Shown here piece by piece: positions 34,276-44,700 of a stretch of DNA of 64,000 nucleotides. This DNA comes from Symbiodinium sp. CCMP2592 (Eukaryota > Sar > Dinophyceae > Suessiales > Symbiodiniaceae). The notes under the pieces were generated by a model, which saw only the letters and a program-made list of their open reading frames with translations, searched no databases and was not told the DNA's origin. Within the stretch, counting starts at the first letter, position 1; every line of letters begins with the position of its first letter. Where the stretch lies: contig CAJNDT010005323.1 in the NCBI GenBank assembly GCA_905221615.1, forward strand, positions 74,520-138,519. The letters run 5' to 3'. Made by a program: the position numbers and the translations under genes.

Positions 34276-34831
34276 ATTGGCCGGACTACTTGTATGTCAG
34301 AGCGGGCGAGCTTGCACATCGGCAAGCAACCTCGTGGGCCATGGTGCAGGTTCAGATTGTTTCTGTCTCCTGATAGGAAGTTTCAGAAACCTGGGCTCCC
34401 TAGCGAAATCATATCAGTTATCGCAACTATAAACCTACACCCCAATGCTAAAAAGTGAGGCTTCATCCTTTCAGATGAGGCGCCCATCTGGGCCATCATG
34501 TCCTGAGTGTTCAAAGCTTTCGACATTCAGGCTGGTTGAAGTTGAGCCCCAAGTATTAAACGACGTGACATGATGCAATTTTCAATAACCCGTGCTTCGC
34601 AATATGGCAGGATCCAGGTTTGAAGCTTCAAGTGTTGAGAGGTTGTACGGACTCGGGTGGCGGATCTATTCTGCCAGCTCGGAGCTTTTGGGGTGCAGGG
34701 CACAAAAGCGGCTTGGGCATAAGCTAGGATTTATGTTCAAGGGGTCTTGCGGTGTGTACGACTTCACAGTCATGCAGGCCAAGGATCTACCAGCAAGCTG
34801 TGCACGGAATCGCGCCTATCGTGGTCCTTCC

Positions 34832-34954
34832 TTAGCCAGCTTTACGATCCCTCATCAACTCCGGCCGCTGTTTGCGAAGCTCTAAAAGCGTCCCCCATGC
34901 ATCCTCTAGAGTGTCTTCGTGGCAGAGGAAATCGGACCACTTGGCCTGGAACAT
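34832..34954 (-). CDS. possible small exon or micro-ORF
   Basis: A 40-residue frame, MFQAKWSDFLCHEDTLEDAW…, ending PELMRDRKAG with TAA. A GTAAAG donor lies just before the stop (after MRD), so the true exon may continue elsewhere. Helical and charged, no family recognised. The opposite strand is also open. Confidence 0.3.
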   Translation of the reverse strand: MFQAKWSDFLCHEDTLEDAWGTLLELRKQRPELMRDRKAG

Positions 34955-35382
34955 GGTCCTCAAACACGTAAATCATGCAATGTTGCACCGGCGCTAAACC
35001 CCAGAACTCCGAACCCAGAATGCCAGAGCCATCCGGGCTTCTCCGTCTTCACAAAGGTGGAAAGGGACTGGCCTGCGGATTCATATCTACTTACACGGTT
35101 TTCCAAGAAAGACTTATAAGAACAAATATAACATGACATATATTGAATATGAGTACACATGCTATGCATGCGTGCGTGCTTGCTTGTCGGTGGGTGGCTG
35201 GGTGGCCGGGTTGGCTGGACTGGATAAGGTGTGTGTTCAAAAGAATGTGTTCTGGGGCATACAAACTTGTGTGTCTGGGGGGTAGTTATTGAATGGTTTT
35301 CTCCGCTTGCACCACTGAAAGTTGTGATGACCACCGCTCAGCCATGCTCAGTCTGGGCTGAAGGGCAGAAAGCCATGTGCTT

Positions 35383-35559
35383 TCAATTGCAGTCTTCTTT
35401 GGAGGGCACCAGCGCGGGTTCGAAGCGTACAATGATACCTGGGCGATCTCTAGCTGCTATGTGGGCCCACAACCGTCCACCCTGCCCGGTGCCTTCTGCA
35501 ATGCCCATGACGAGGACAGAATCAGTGGCAGCATAAACGGGAGGCACCAAAATATTGCC
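35383..35559 (-). CDS. possible exon
   Basis: Frame ILVPPVYAATDSVLVMGIAE…RLWAHIAARDRPGIIVRFEP, ending VPSKEDCN. Good residue balance, no family recognised. It lies upstream of and on the same strand as the 34.9-kb exon, so the two may belong together. Confidence 0.3.
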   Translation of the reverse strand, partial: GNILVPPVYAATDSVLVMGIAEGTGQGGRLWAHIAARDRPGIIVRFEPALVPSKEDCN

Positions 35560-35619
35560 TCAGAAACACCATAGGACATTAGGGAATGACGTGGTGATAA
35601 TGTTGAACGTCGTCGACCA

Positions 35620-35924
35620 GCAACAGCAGCAGGAGCAGCGGTAGATAGAGAAGAATAAGTAGTATAGTACTATTAGGTAGTGGGTTGTAGGTGTGAGTAG
35701 TAGGTAGTAGGCAGGAGTACAGTAGTAGCGGTAGCAGTAGCACTAGCAGCAGTAGCACAAGCAGCACCACTAGCAGTGGCAGCAGCAGCAGCAGTGGTGG
35801 CAGAAGCAACAGCAGCAGTGGCGGTGGCGGCGGCGGCGGTGCGCTGGGAGTGGGAGTGGGAGTGGGAGTAGTGAGTAGTGAGTAGTGGCAGTAGTGGTAA
35901 TCGTGGCAGCAGCAGCAGCAGAAG

Positions 35925-35963
<39 letters not shown>

Positions 35964-36014
35964 GAGGAGTAGTAGTAGGAGTAGTAGTAGGAGTAGGAGC
36001 GGTAGTAGGAGTAA

Positions 36015-36059
<45 letters not shown>

Positions 36060-36085
36060 GAGTAGTAGTAGTAGTAGCAGTTTTG
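35620..36085. repeat. AGC/AGT/AGG triplet microsatellite block
   Basis: About 460 bp of imperfect AGCAGT, GGCGGT and then AGTAGTAGG units. It produces Leu-, Thr-, Ser- and Val-rich frames on both strands, all artefacts. Confidence 0.9.
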
Positions 36086-36099
36086 TCACCCACATGGCA

Positions 36100-37830
36100 C
36101 ACCAGTGACAGCTCTGCGGGGACTTAAATGGTATCTAGTCATAACTAGCGAGGATATCCCAGTTTTCGGAAAGACAACGAAACAGAAGGTAAGGCCACAA
36201 AATACACCGGGACATCCATCGATCAGATCCACTCACTACGCACACCTCAGCTGCCGAAAGCTTCCGAACAATAAGCAAAACCAAAACCAGGAAACAACAA
36301 AAATTGCATTAAACAACGCCATAATCACAACGACTTCCCACGGCAGCAGTGTGTTTAGGCTCACGACGGTTATCAGTGCATCAGTTCATTGATTACATCT
36401 GTACAGTTACATGATCGGGAGGAGGATCAGCGCGGCACAACAGCGAACAACCAGTTAAAGAAACCCTAGTCCAGGCTCACCACAGCTAACCCAAAACCCA
36501 GAGTGTCAGGCCTTCTCTGTTTATCATGGCTTCGAAGTGTGAGGTCACAGCTCGAGGGCCATGAGCATGCATCAGATCTCACGAGCGGTGTACTGCAGAA
36601 CACCACGAATTCAAACAAGTTGGACTTATAGTTCATGAATTACGAATTAGATGTACTCAGGTGCTCGTCTCAGCTCTCACTATCGGCTCAACACTTGGTG
36701 CAGTTCTGGGTTTGCCCCGGATAAAACACGGCATCGGTCAAGTCGCAATCGCGTGTGCGTGGTTCTACAGCGCTCTCGAGAAGACCGGTTCAGTCACGTT
36801 TACCAGTCCATGCCAGTCCATGTTCTCTCCAGATTGAGCCCCCATCAGCAGCTATGGTCATAGTAGGAGTCCAGCCTCATGTCCCTGGCAGCACAGAGTA
36901 GGAGCGCGACTGTCTGGCGGTATACCAAGAGCAGCACTGTCGCGGGGTCTGTGTGTGTGTGTGCGTCAGAGGTGGGAGTCAGGAAAATCTCCTCCATCCA
37001 TTGAGCTCCGTCCGTAGCGCGTAGGTGGGAGCAGCAGTCCCAGGGCTATCACTCGCCCACATGCGTATGTGTGGCGCAGCGATCAACACGATTGCAGCCG
37101 ATCCCATCCCATGTCATCAGGTTCCAGCTTGACCGAGGGGTCACAATCACGCTCCGTGGATCGCAGATGTCTATATGTCAATATGTCAACTGAGCAGCTT
37201 GGCTACCCCCCATGGGTGCCAGACTTCCAGGTCATGGCCGAAAGACCCAACCGTCATCTGGTTTCAGGTTTCAGCTTGACCCAGAGGCCAGGGAACGTTC
37301 CCCCTTGTTCACAGACTCGTGGATGTTCCTGTTCAGTACTGTGACATACAATCTGCGGTTTGTCCAAGGAAATATGCCTCCAGGTCTTGGCCGGTGCGTC
37401 CAGCTTGTCCAGAGGTGGTGGCAGATTTCCAGTTGACGGTCAGAACCAAGTCAGCCATTCTGTAGCGTGCCATCAGTGTGACACCAGTCTCTGGTGTGCT
37501 GTTCCACAGGTTGGGCATGCCAGGAAGTCCATCTAACATCATCTTCGATTGGGCACGCCAGGAGGGTCAGCTGACATCCTCTGCAGGCAATGACTTCCTA
37601 ACCATAGCGGAGCAAGGCGAAACAAGTTTCTGGGAGGCTCAGTTCGGGGCAGTACGGGGTTTTGGAGAAAAGCGTTAGGTTGAAAAGAGGAGCAAAAGGA
37701 AATGAGGGCAGTGAATGACATAGGAAAAGAAAGGGAGCAAGGCTGGCAGGCAAGGAAGTCGCAGAAGGAATGGTCGCGGTGAAACAAGGGAGGCCAGTGG
37801 AAACAAAGGACAGTGCAGGTACCGGTTTGA
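36100..37830. other. no gene recognised
   Basis: Mixed sequence with CAGGTT(T/C)CAGCTTGACC phrases at 37,119 and 37,265, a weak tandem similarity. No domain found. Confidence 0.35.
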
Positions 37831-37841
37831 GCATTGCCCCA

Positions 37842-38787
37842 CTACTCCAGGTGTATTACACACCTGAGATGGTTGTTCCTTGTTGTCCCATCGGGTCTCA
37901 GGGCTCTCCCATCACCATCAGACGACGATCGAGGGGGTAATTCCATGATTACGTCATCATCGTCAGAGTCAGCATCTTTGTTTGAGTCGTCATCGATGAT
38001 AATGGGATGAAGGTGAATTACAGATGTGCTTGAGGGAGTCGCAAGGCTGTCTTGGTCCTCTGGTCCTTGGTCAGCCCGTCGGAAGAAACTGTGGAGAGTG
38101 GTTTGCCCTAAATTGGGTAGGTGGAATCCTAAGGTCTCCATCACTGATCTGCATTCGAACTCAACATAGCTACCACTTTTCAGGGAAAAAGCAGCGATGC
38201 TTATGCGAGGGGTTTGTTGTGTTTTGGGGTTGGTCGGGAGTCCACAATGAGGTTGCTTTGCGTTAAATACGGCGGGTTCCTTCGAAAGGTCAAGCGTTAT
38301 ACCAGGAAGCATCCCATATTCTGAATCAGCAGGCCCCCGCCGCCGCCAACTGAAACATCCAAAAGAAGCAAGGCACTGAACCACTTCCTGAAAGGACTGC
38401 GCTCATCCCCTGAGTGTTTAAGTGTTTGTGCACCCTGAACTTACCACCGACTCGGATCCCAATAGTCGCGAAGTTGTGTTGGGGAAGATTCATTGTAATG
38501 AAAATCGTGAGGAGCTTAGTGAGTTCAGGGCAAACATGGGTAACAACCGTACAAAGGTTTGAGCGGGGTGAGAGGCCCAGAACTAGGTATCCATGTGGCT
38601 TGGGGGGTTTGGTCCAAAGTTTCCTAGGAATCAGATCCAGGATCGGGGATAGGTGTAGGGCGTTCGAGGGGATCAGTTCGTCTTGTAGCTCGGTCCGGAC
38701 CTGTGCAGCCAGGTTTTCGCAAGCGAGCGGTGTGCTTACTCGTTTAGAGTCCTGGGGCATGGGTTTTTGTTCTTTGTATCCCCGTTA
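37842..38787 (-). pseudogene. frameshifted member of a repeated dinoflagellate family with a dioxygenase-like HxD…H layout
   Basis: Two frames must be joined near 38,400. The first reads GYLVLGLSPRSN…VTHVCPELTKLLTIFITMNLP…FATIGIRV and reaches FRVHKHLNTQG. The second contains GITLDLSKEPAVFNAKQPHCG…RISIAAFSL…METLGFHLPNLG. This order (G-aromatic-xG, VT…P, a PxHxF(A/T)(S/T)I strand, an xHK/RDxxN motif, then VFxAxxPH and an RxxIxAF strand) matches, from my knowledge of them, proteins very numerous in Symbiodiniaceae and often joined to retroelement polyproteins. The layout resembles 2-oxoglutarate/Fe(II) enzymes, but the usual Asp of HxD is His here (HKH). With the frameshift this argues for a decayed copy. 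The tail is acidic (DDDSNKDADSDDDD). Confidence 0.6.
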
Positions 38788-38945
38788 CTTTGCTCTCGTC
38801 GTACCTGCAAGTGCCAGAGCCGACGGACAATGCAGGGGCAATCATCAGGTGTGGGTGTGGGTAGGGTCAGGGGTGGACACAGGGTGCGGCGAGGTTAAGA
38901 ACAACGGAGAGCGCGACACGTGTTTTTTCACAACAGTGGCCCTCA

Positions 38946-39250
38946 TCATTGGAGCCATCGCTGAAGTGTACTTTCCGAAGCCATTCTTTCGGTCCGCCTC
39001 GAACTCACGCTCGTACGTGGAGCCATCGCTGAAAGTGTACCTTCCGGAGCCATTCCTTCGGAGCTTTGAAACCGCTTTGCAGCGCAGAGGAACTGGCCCT
39101 CGTAGCAGAGTATGGGACCGTCCTTTCGCTGCATCCGGCCCTCTCCGTGCATGCGCTTCCTCAGGACGCCAGCAGCTCCAAAAGCTCTCAGGCTGCGTTT
39201 GCAGGGGCTCCCGGCTGACGCCACTGACCGCAGTAGCTGCCCGCTTCGCA
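38946..39250 (-). pseudogene. MORN-repeat gene fragment with frameshifts
   Basis: The minus strand encodes MHGEGRMQRKDG…YEGQF in one frame and NGSGRYTFSDGSTYEREF plus KNGFGKYT in another, clear MORN repeats. The two last repeats are direct DNA repeats, GGAGCCATCGCTGAA on the plus strand at 38,951 and 39,019. That is 68 nt apart where 69 (23 residues, the MORN period) is expected, so one base has been lost. A second shift lies near 39,070. MORN arrays attach proteins to membranes or act in cytoskeletal scaffolds. The exon at 39.55-39.80 kb is on the same strand and may be the N-terminal part of the same gene. Confidence 0.62.
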
Positions 39251-39258
39251 CTCAAACC

Positions 39259-39343
<85 letters not shown>

Positions 39344-39355
39344 TATAGTAGTAGT
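39259..39355. repeat. pure AGT triplet array
   Basis: More than 25 uninterrupted AGT units, read as poly-Val, poly-Ser or poly-Thr. It lies between the MORN fragment and the exon upstream of it. Confidence 0.95.
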
Positions 39356-39552
39356 GGTATACTAGTAGTAGTTAGTAATACTTTTTGGCTCCCACTTGTC
39401 GGACTCTTGCGATTCCGCGCTGCAGGCAACATGTCAATACTGGTAGAAGCTGCAGTAATACTCGTAGTACTACCAGTTGAGTCGCAACAGCAGCAGCAAC
39501 AGTATAACTTGTGGTGGTTGTTGGCGTTGCAGGGGTGGTCGGTGGTGGTTCC

Positions 39553-39798
39553 TTGTCGTCTCAGAGACAATTTCCAGAACTTTCTGAGAGCCCGACCGTT
39601 ACTCGCAAAGTTCTGCGCGAACCTTTTCATGTTGGACGCCTCGATGTTCAGGTTCACCTCCCCACATGTGGTCTGATGGGTCCAAGGTCCATGGGTATCG
39701 GGATTCAGATGGACCTGTGGCGCAATAGGATCTTGAAGGACATGCAGCCTCAGGGTTTTGAGATTAGGCTTTGGTCGCAGGTAGATCACACCAGCCAT
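39553..39798 (-). CDS. probable exon, 82 codons
   Basis: The ATG at 39,798 starts MAGVIYLRPKPNLKTLRL. The frame continues through CGEVNLNIEASNMKRF to RKFWKLSLRRQ with mostly G/C-ending codons, then becomes low-complexity. No donor is certain. It shares the strand, and an unbroken frame through the microsatellite, with one MORN repeat, so it is likely the first coding exon of that gene, with the AGT array in an intron. Confidence 0.42.
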
Positions 39799-40359
39799 GG
39801 ATAGTACTACGAAATATATGCTTGACTGAACGGGCAATGTAATGCACGCGCTGTTGATTTGCGTTTCGGTTTCGATTCAGGCACGGTTTACTTGGTACAC
39901 TTCTCGATTTGTGCGTGTCATGGTTTAGGATTTTGCAGTTTACGCTCTTACCAATCGGCGCAGCCAGATGAGGTCTCTTAGGTCGCAGGCGATGGAAGCA
40001 CGAAGCCGGCCTCGAAAGAAACCCGTAAGACAAATGGCAAGTTCATCCCAACACGCCAGAGGGCCTAGGGTTTCGACCCAGGATTTGGATTTTGCTTCCG
40101 CGCCGCATAGAGCTTCGGGCCTGCTGAGTCTCAGTGTCCGTAGCTCTCTGCTGACACCCTAGGCGAATTCCAAAGCGCGGGGAACCAGCAGCAACCTCCT
40201 CGCAGGGCCTGAGAGAAACCCGTGGATAGCCCGTGGTGTGGCTTGGATACCCTAGAAATCGACATCCCTCGACTCTAACAACTGAATCATATAGTCAAAA
40301 CCCTCACCTTCAAAACATCAAATCGTGGGGGCCATCGCAAATCCAGAGCCTGCTGCATC

Positions 40360-40551
40360 ATGTATTCGCCGAAATTGTCTACAGCTCCTTCCAGTGCCAT
40401 CCAGGTCAACTCTGGCTTCCACCCTGGCAATGGAGTGTACGGCATCTATCCGACACTTCGGGCTCTTGACTCAAAGCATCAGCAAATCTATGATGGTCAG
40501 AAGTACACGGACTGGTGCCCGTCCCATCACGGCTGTGCCATACATACGTAA
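40360..40551 (+). CDS. possible exon
   Basis: The frame reads VNSGFHPGNGVYGIYPTLRA…IYDGQKYTDWCPS with G/C-ending codons, then runs into a CATA microsatellite. The residues have the flavour of an extracellular domain, but no family is certain. Confidence 0.3.
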   Translation: MYSPKLSTAPSSAIQVNSGFHPGNGVYGIYPTLRALDSKHQQIYDGQKYTDWCPSHHGCAIHT

Positions 40552-40640
40552 ATACACATAGACATGTAATCAAATATACACATACATGCATAGGCATACA
40601 CATGCACATGTATAGACATATAAATGCATACAAACACATA
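40540..40640. repeat. ACATA microsatellite
   Basis: Imperfect ATACACATAC/ATGCATAGGC units. Confidence 0.7.
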
Positions 40641-40867
40641 GAGTGCCGACGCGGGTGTGCATACAGTTACAAGTTTGCCGATACTATTGCTACCACCATT
40701 CACGATGACAACGATCACTACTGCCTGCATTAAGAAACTCTTGGTACCTTCGTTGCTGTCGCCACCACTACTAAACTACTACTGCCAGCTGCTGCTCTTT
40801 CCTTTGTGGTACACTTATCATTCATGCCACATGCTTGCCTATCCAACTAGTGCTGCAAGTTCAGTAG

Positions 40868-41133
40868 TTGCCGTGGTTCTTGCCGTGGTTGAAAACATAT
40901 GGTTCCGGTGATGCAAGCAGCAATGGCGACATCACGAGGGAGGAGTGGCGGCATGTTGCAGATCGCATGCTGACAGTATTGCTGTCTTGTGGACGCAGGC
41001 CCTGCCACAAGCGCATATCGTTAACCTGCGGTTGTTGTTGCAGTGCCGCCGAGCCGCAAGTCACCCAGCCGGCAAACCACCTGAGGAGGTCAAGGTCCAA
41101 GTCGAGCTGATCCTCTGCGGACTCAAATTCCAC
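40868..41133. other. segment open on both strands: EF-hand-like (+) or acidic exon (-)
   Basis: The plus strand encodes GDASSNGDITREEWRHVADRM, which fits a calcium-binding EF-hand loop (D-x-S-x-N-G-x-I-x-x-x-E) followed by a helix. The minus strand of the same DNA encodes EDQLDLDLDLLRWFAGWVTC and runs open for about 90 codons. Only one can be primary. A 12-residue EF-hand match can arise by chance at this search scale. Confidence 0.3.
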
Positions 41134-42342
41134 GCATCATGTGGGCTCACCGCCACGGCCACTATCTAGGGCTCAAGCAGTCGAAACCCCTCAACCGCCG
41201 AGAAGAGTCGTGACAACCCTTCTTCCCACCTGAACTCCAACATCATCAAGGCAGCCCGAACGACTTCAAACCCGTCACAACATGTTCCAAATCTCTCCCA
41301 TCCTCGATCCCCGCTCGCCGAATCTTCACAGCTACATCAGTACCGTTGTACCTGGGGCGACAACATGCGGTTCAATCGTCTGCTGTCTTGTTTGGGAAGC
41401 GTTTGTTGCGCTGTTATATGAGCGGTGGGGTGGTACATTGCCAGAGCAAAGTAGACAGGTGTCGCTGATGAAATGGCGAAAGAAAGGATTTCGACACTCA
41501 AACGAGAAACGACGAGAGGATTTCGACACTCAAACAAGAAACTAGAGCGCTATGGTAACACAATACACAGGCCACCAACCTTTCAATCGAGCGGTCGTCA
41601 AATCCTCAGAAAATGCGGACTGTAAAACTATCATACAACAAGCTGCTTCAGAAATGGTGTGCTGGCATATGCAAGTGGCAAAAACGCGGCCAGGCAGTGA
41701 GATGATGGCAATGATGTTATCATACCAAATGCAAATAGATGCGCGCACATAGCTTACATGTACGGTCTGAAGCACCCTTGCTGCTATAACGGCAGAACGT
41801 AGAGTAAGTACTGCGCAGCCGAAAACGAAGCACTGCCCAGAAAGGAAGTACGATGCTGCTCATGGCGGCAAGCGTGTCGGTTGCCGCGTCGCGTGGACTA
41901 CAACTCCAGGATAACTTATACATATGTTCTTGTTCACTGTAACATAGGCCTACGAGCTCAAGGTTTTTGACACTAGCCAGACTGAGAGGTGGTTGTTACC
42001 CTCTATCGCTGCGGCAAGTACTGAGGAGGACCAGGGCATCTAGCCACTTGTACAGTTCCATAACAAATTTGTTTGGCACCGGCTGTTTGACTTGCATGGT
42101 GGGTTTAAGCACATTTCCAAGCTCTTGAAAGTCGAACGGAGCTTCGGCACCATGACTAGGGGAGATCAGAAAACACAAAAAAAAGTTGCCGAGCGGATTA
42201 CTCCGAGGCTTGGTTTCTAGCAGTTCGCAGAAGCACCTGCCCCATCTTTCAATGGCACCGGGTCTTTCATTCGCAATACAAGATGGTTGTACATCTTCTC
42301 CTCACAGGCTGACTACTTTCTGGAGCTGCTAGCGTTGGGGTC

Positions 42343-42648
42343 ATGTCGGAACTGATTGTCTATTGCCCTAATCCAAAACCGAAGATGCGGAAGCCCCTAC
42401 AAGATCTGCTGCTCAAGCAGACTCTTTTGTGTTTCGGTAGGGGGTTTCGGCTCGGGGGTGGCAAACCACGAACCCCTGAATGTACATATAGAATCCTGAA
42501 CTATGTGTTTAGCAGGGTGCCTGCCCTTGTACACTTGCGCTACGCAGCCACCACCCAAGAGCTCCTGCGGCATAAGGACGGCCGGACCGGTCAGAGCAGA
42601 GCTTGGCCTCTGATGAAACGACGAACTCTGTGGCGCATTAACTCCTAA
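42343..42648 (+). CDS. hypothetical ORF, 101 residues
   Basis: ATG-initiated, basic: MSELIVYCPNPKPKMRKPL…TLWRINS. No domain or splice signal fixed. It could be chance. Confidence 0.25.
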   Translation: MSELIVYCPNPKPKMRKPLQDLLLKQTLLCFGRGFRLGGGKPRTPECTYRILNYVFSRVPALVHLRYAATTQELLRHKDGRTGQSRAWPLMKRRTLWRINS

Positions 42649-43114
42649 ACGCTTCTGGCAAATGTCATGAGCCGGACTTGTAGACGAACGGAATCAATTG
42701 CGATGAAGCATTTTACAGCACTGGCGATGAAGTGGATTACCAAGCAGTCTCGAAACGAGTGAGCAGTCCATTCACCGACATATAGTCACCCACCCAGGCT
42801 GCAAACCACGATGAGCTCGGAACGCTGCTGAACAGATCCCTCTTCGGCGAGGCCTAACATACAATGTAGAAATAGCAATGCCAAGACAATGGATGGACCG
42901 CCGCTTAAAAGTTACGCAATCAACTGCGATAAAACAAACCAACGAGCTTGCAAATTCTGATTTGCCTACTTGTAGGCTAGTGTCTTGGGCGCAGCTTCGG
43001 TCCTGTGTCGAAATTAGTAAGATGTATTCAGTGACCCTAACAACAAACCACCCCTTGGAACATGCAGCAATGGCTTCTGACAGAAACCTGAAGCCTTCTA
43101 GCAGGAGGAGTATA

Positions 43115-43125
43115 TACATAAATAC

Positions 43126-43157
<32 letters not shown>

Positions 43158-43160
43158 GCA
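43115..43160. repeat. AT microsatellite
   Basis: Alternating TA runs interrupted by TG. Confidence 0.8.
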
Positions 43161-43294
43161 AGTGAATGATGTCCTCCATCTGCAGGCCCTCGACCTCCCG
43201 CTGCGAGCTATCGAGGTCCGTCCGGGACCTCTGAAGAATTGGCGTCTGGAAACGTGCTTGTACGTTGTGTGATATTTTCTAGGTTCACTATGTA

Positions 43295-43370
43295 AGAATA
43301 GTAATGATACTAATAATAGTAATAATAGTAATGCTAGTAATAATAGTAATAGTAGTAACAATAGTATGTA
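43295..43370. repeat. AATAGT microsatellite
   Basis: Imperfect AATAGTAATAATAGT units giving a poly-Leu frame on the minus strand. Confidence 0.8.
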
Positions 43371-43511
43371 GGGTCTAGAAGTGCATAGGAATGGCAAGGG
43401 AAGGCTAACCTTTTCTACATCTTGCGTTCTGGACTAGACCAGAACTGCACACTTTGGGCATCACAGGCCGCAGTGTTTGAGATGATATATGTAGTGTACA
43501 TATGGCATTCC

Positions 43512-43629
43512 ACTCAAAGCGCTTTCCAATCTCCTTGCAAGGTGCATCGTAGTCGGGACGTTTTCATGCAGTGTGCCCATGGCATCACAAAGTTCACCAG
43601 GGATGACATCACGTCGTGTGGAGGCCCAC
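43512..43629 (-). CDS. single exon of an ABC1/UbiB-type atypical kinase
   Basis: Immediately after an AAG acceptor-like site the frame reads WASTRRDVIPGELCDAMGTL, then HENVPTTMHLARRLESAL. The WASTRRD block, followed by a (L/I)P-x-(E/D)-(L/F)C helix and L-H-x-x-V-P, is the hallmark of the N-terminal KxGQ-region of ABC1/ADCK/UbiB proteins, closest in wording to the ADCK2-like group. These atypical kinases or ATPases support coenzyme Q and lipid metabolism in mitochondria and plastids. The preceding KxGQ residues should be on an upstream exon (higher coordinates), which was not found. The flanks are microsatellites, so either very long introns or a detached fragment is possible. Confidence 0.7.
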
Positions 43630-43799
43630 CTTAGTCTCGAAGGCTCAGAGTGCACAGTTGCGAACCTACACATATACAAAGTGCGAACCAACCAGCACGG
43701 ATTCTTGACATTTTCGTTGGTGGTAGTACAGCAGTAGCTCGAACCGTAAAACTTCTGCTATTTGCTACCAGTACTGCCACTTCTCAACAACTCAAACAA

Positions 43800-44222
43800 C
43801 ACCAACGGCAACAGCAATAGCACCGCAGCAGCAGCAGCAGCAGCAGCGGCGGCGGCAGCAGCAACAGCAGCAGCAGCAGCAGTAGCAGTAGCAGCAAAAG
43901 GGACAGCAACAACCACAACAACAACACCTCCTCCTACTACTACCCCGGCCCTACTACCACACCCACCCACTACCGCGACGACGACGACTACTACGACCCA
44001 AGGCATGTACTGCTGCTCCTGCGGTTGCTCCTAGTACTGCTACTACTACTCCCACCGCTACGGCTACTGCTACGGTGCTGCTACGAGTACGACTACGACG
44101 ACGACTACTACTACGACTACTATCAACTACTACTACGTAATACAAACTTCTACTAACTACTAAAAACTAATTGCTCTCTACTAACTACTAGCTACCAACT
44201 ACTGAGTACAGAGTACTAAGTA

Positions 44223-44285
<63 letters not shown>

Positions 44286-44416
44286 GCTACTATTACTACT
44301 ACAACTACTACTGCTGCTACTGCTACTGCTATTGCTACGCTACTGCTACTGCTGCTGCTACTGCCTAATGCAACTACCTACTGCTTCTACTACTACTACT
44401 ACTACTACTACTTCTA

Positions 44417-44482
<66 letters not shown>

Positions 44483-44700
44483 CACACTACTCTTACTACG
44501 ACTACCACTACTTCTACGACTACTACTACTACTACTACTACTACCACTACTTCTACTACTACTACTACGACTACTACCACTGCTACTGCCTCTGCCAACT
44601 GCTACTGCTACTGCTGCTACTACTACGACGACTACCACTGCTCGTACTACTCTTACTACTACTACTGCTACTACTACTGCTACTACTACTACTATTCCCT
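43800..44700. repeat. 900-bp block of CAG/CAA, ACG and CTA triplet arrays
   Basis: From left to right: CAGCAG/CAACAG units, ACGACGACTACT units, then long ACT/CTA arrays with GCT interruptions. The poly-Ala, Leu, Tyr, Val and Ser frames here are artefacts of repeats. Confidence 0.92.

Noticed and set aside
35673..36127. Leu-, Thr- and Ser-rich frames up to 140 codons
   Set aside because: Produced by AGC/AGT/AGG triplets with no non-repetitive domain.
38414..39676. 420-codon plus-strand open frame
   Set aside because: Its length comes from an AGT array read as poly-Val. The flanks are antisense to the MORN fragment and the decayed repeated-family frame, and nothing in it is recognisable.
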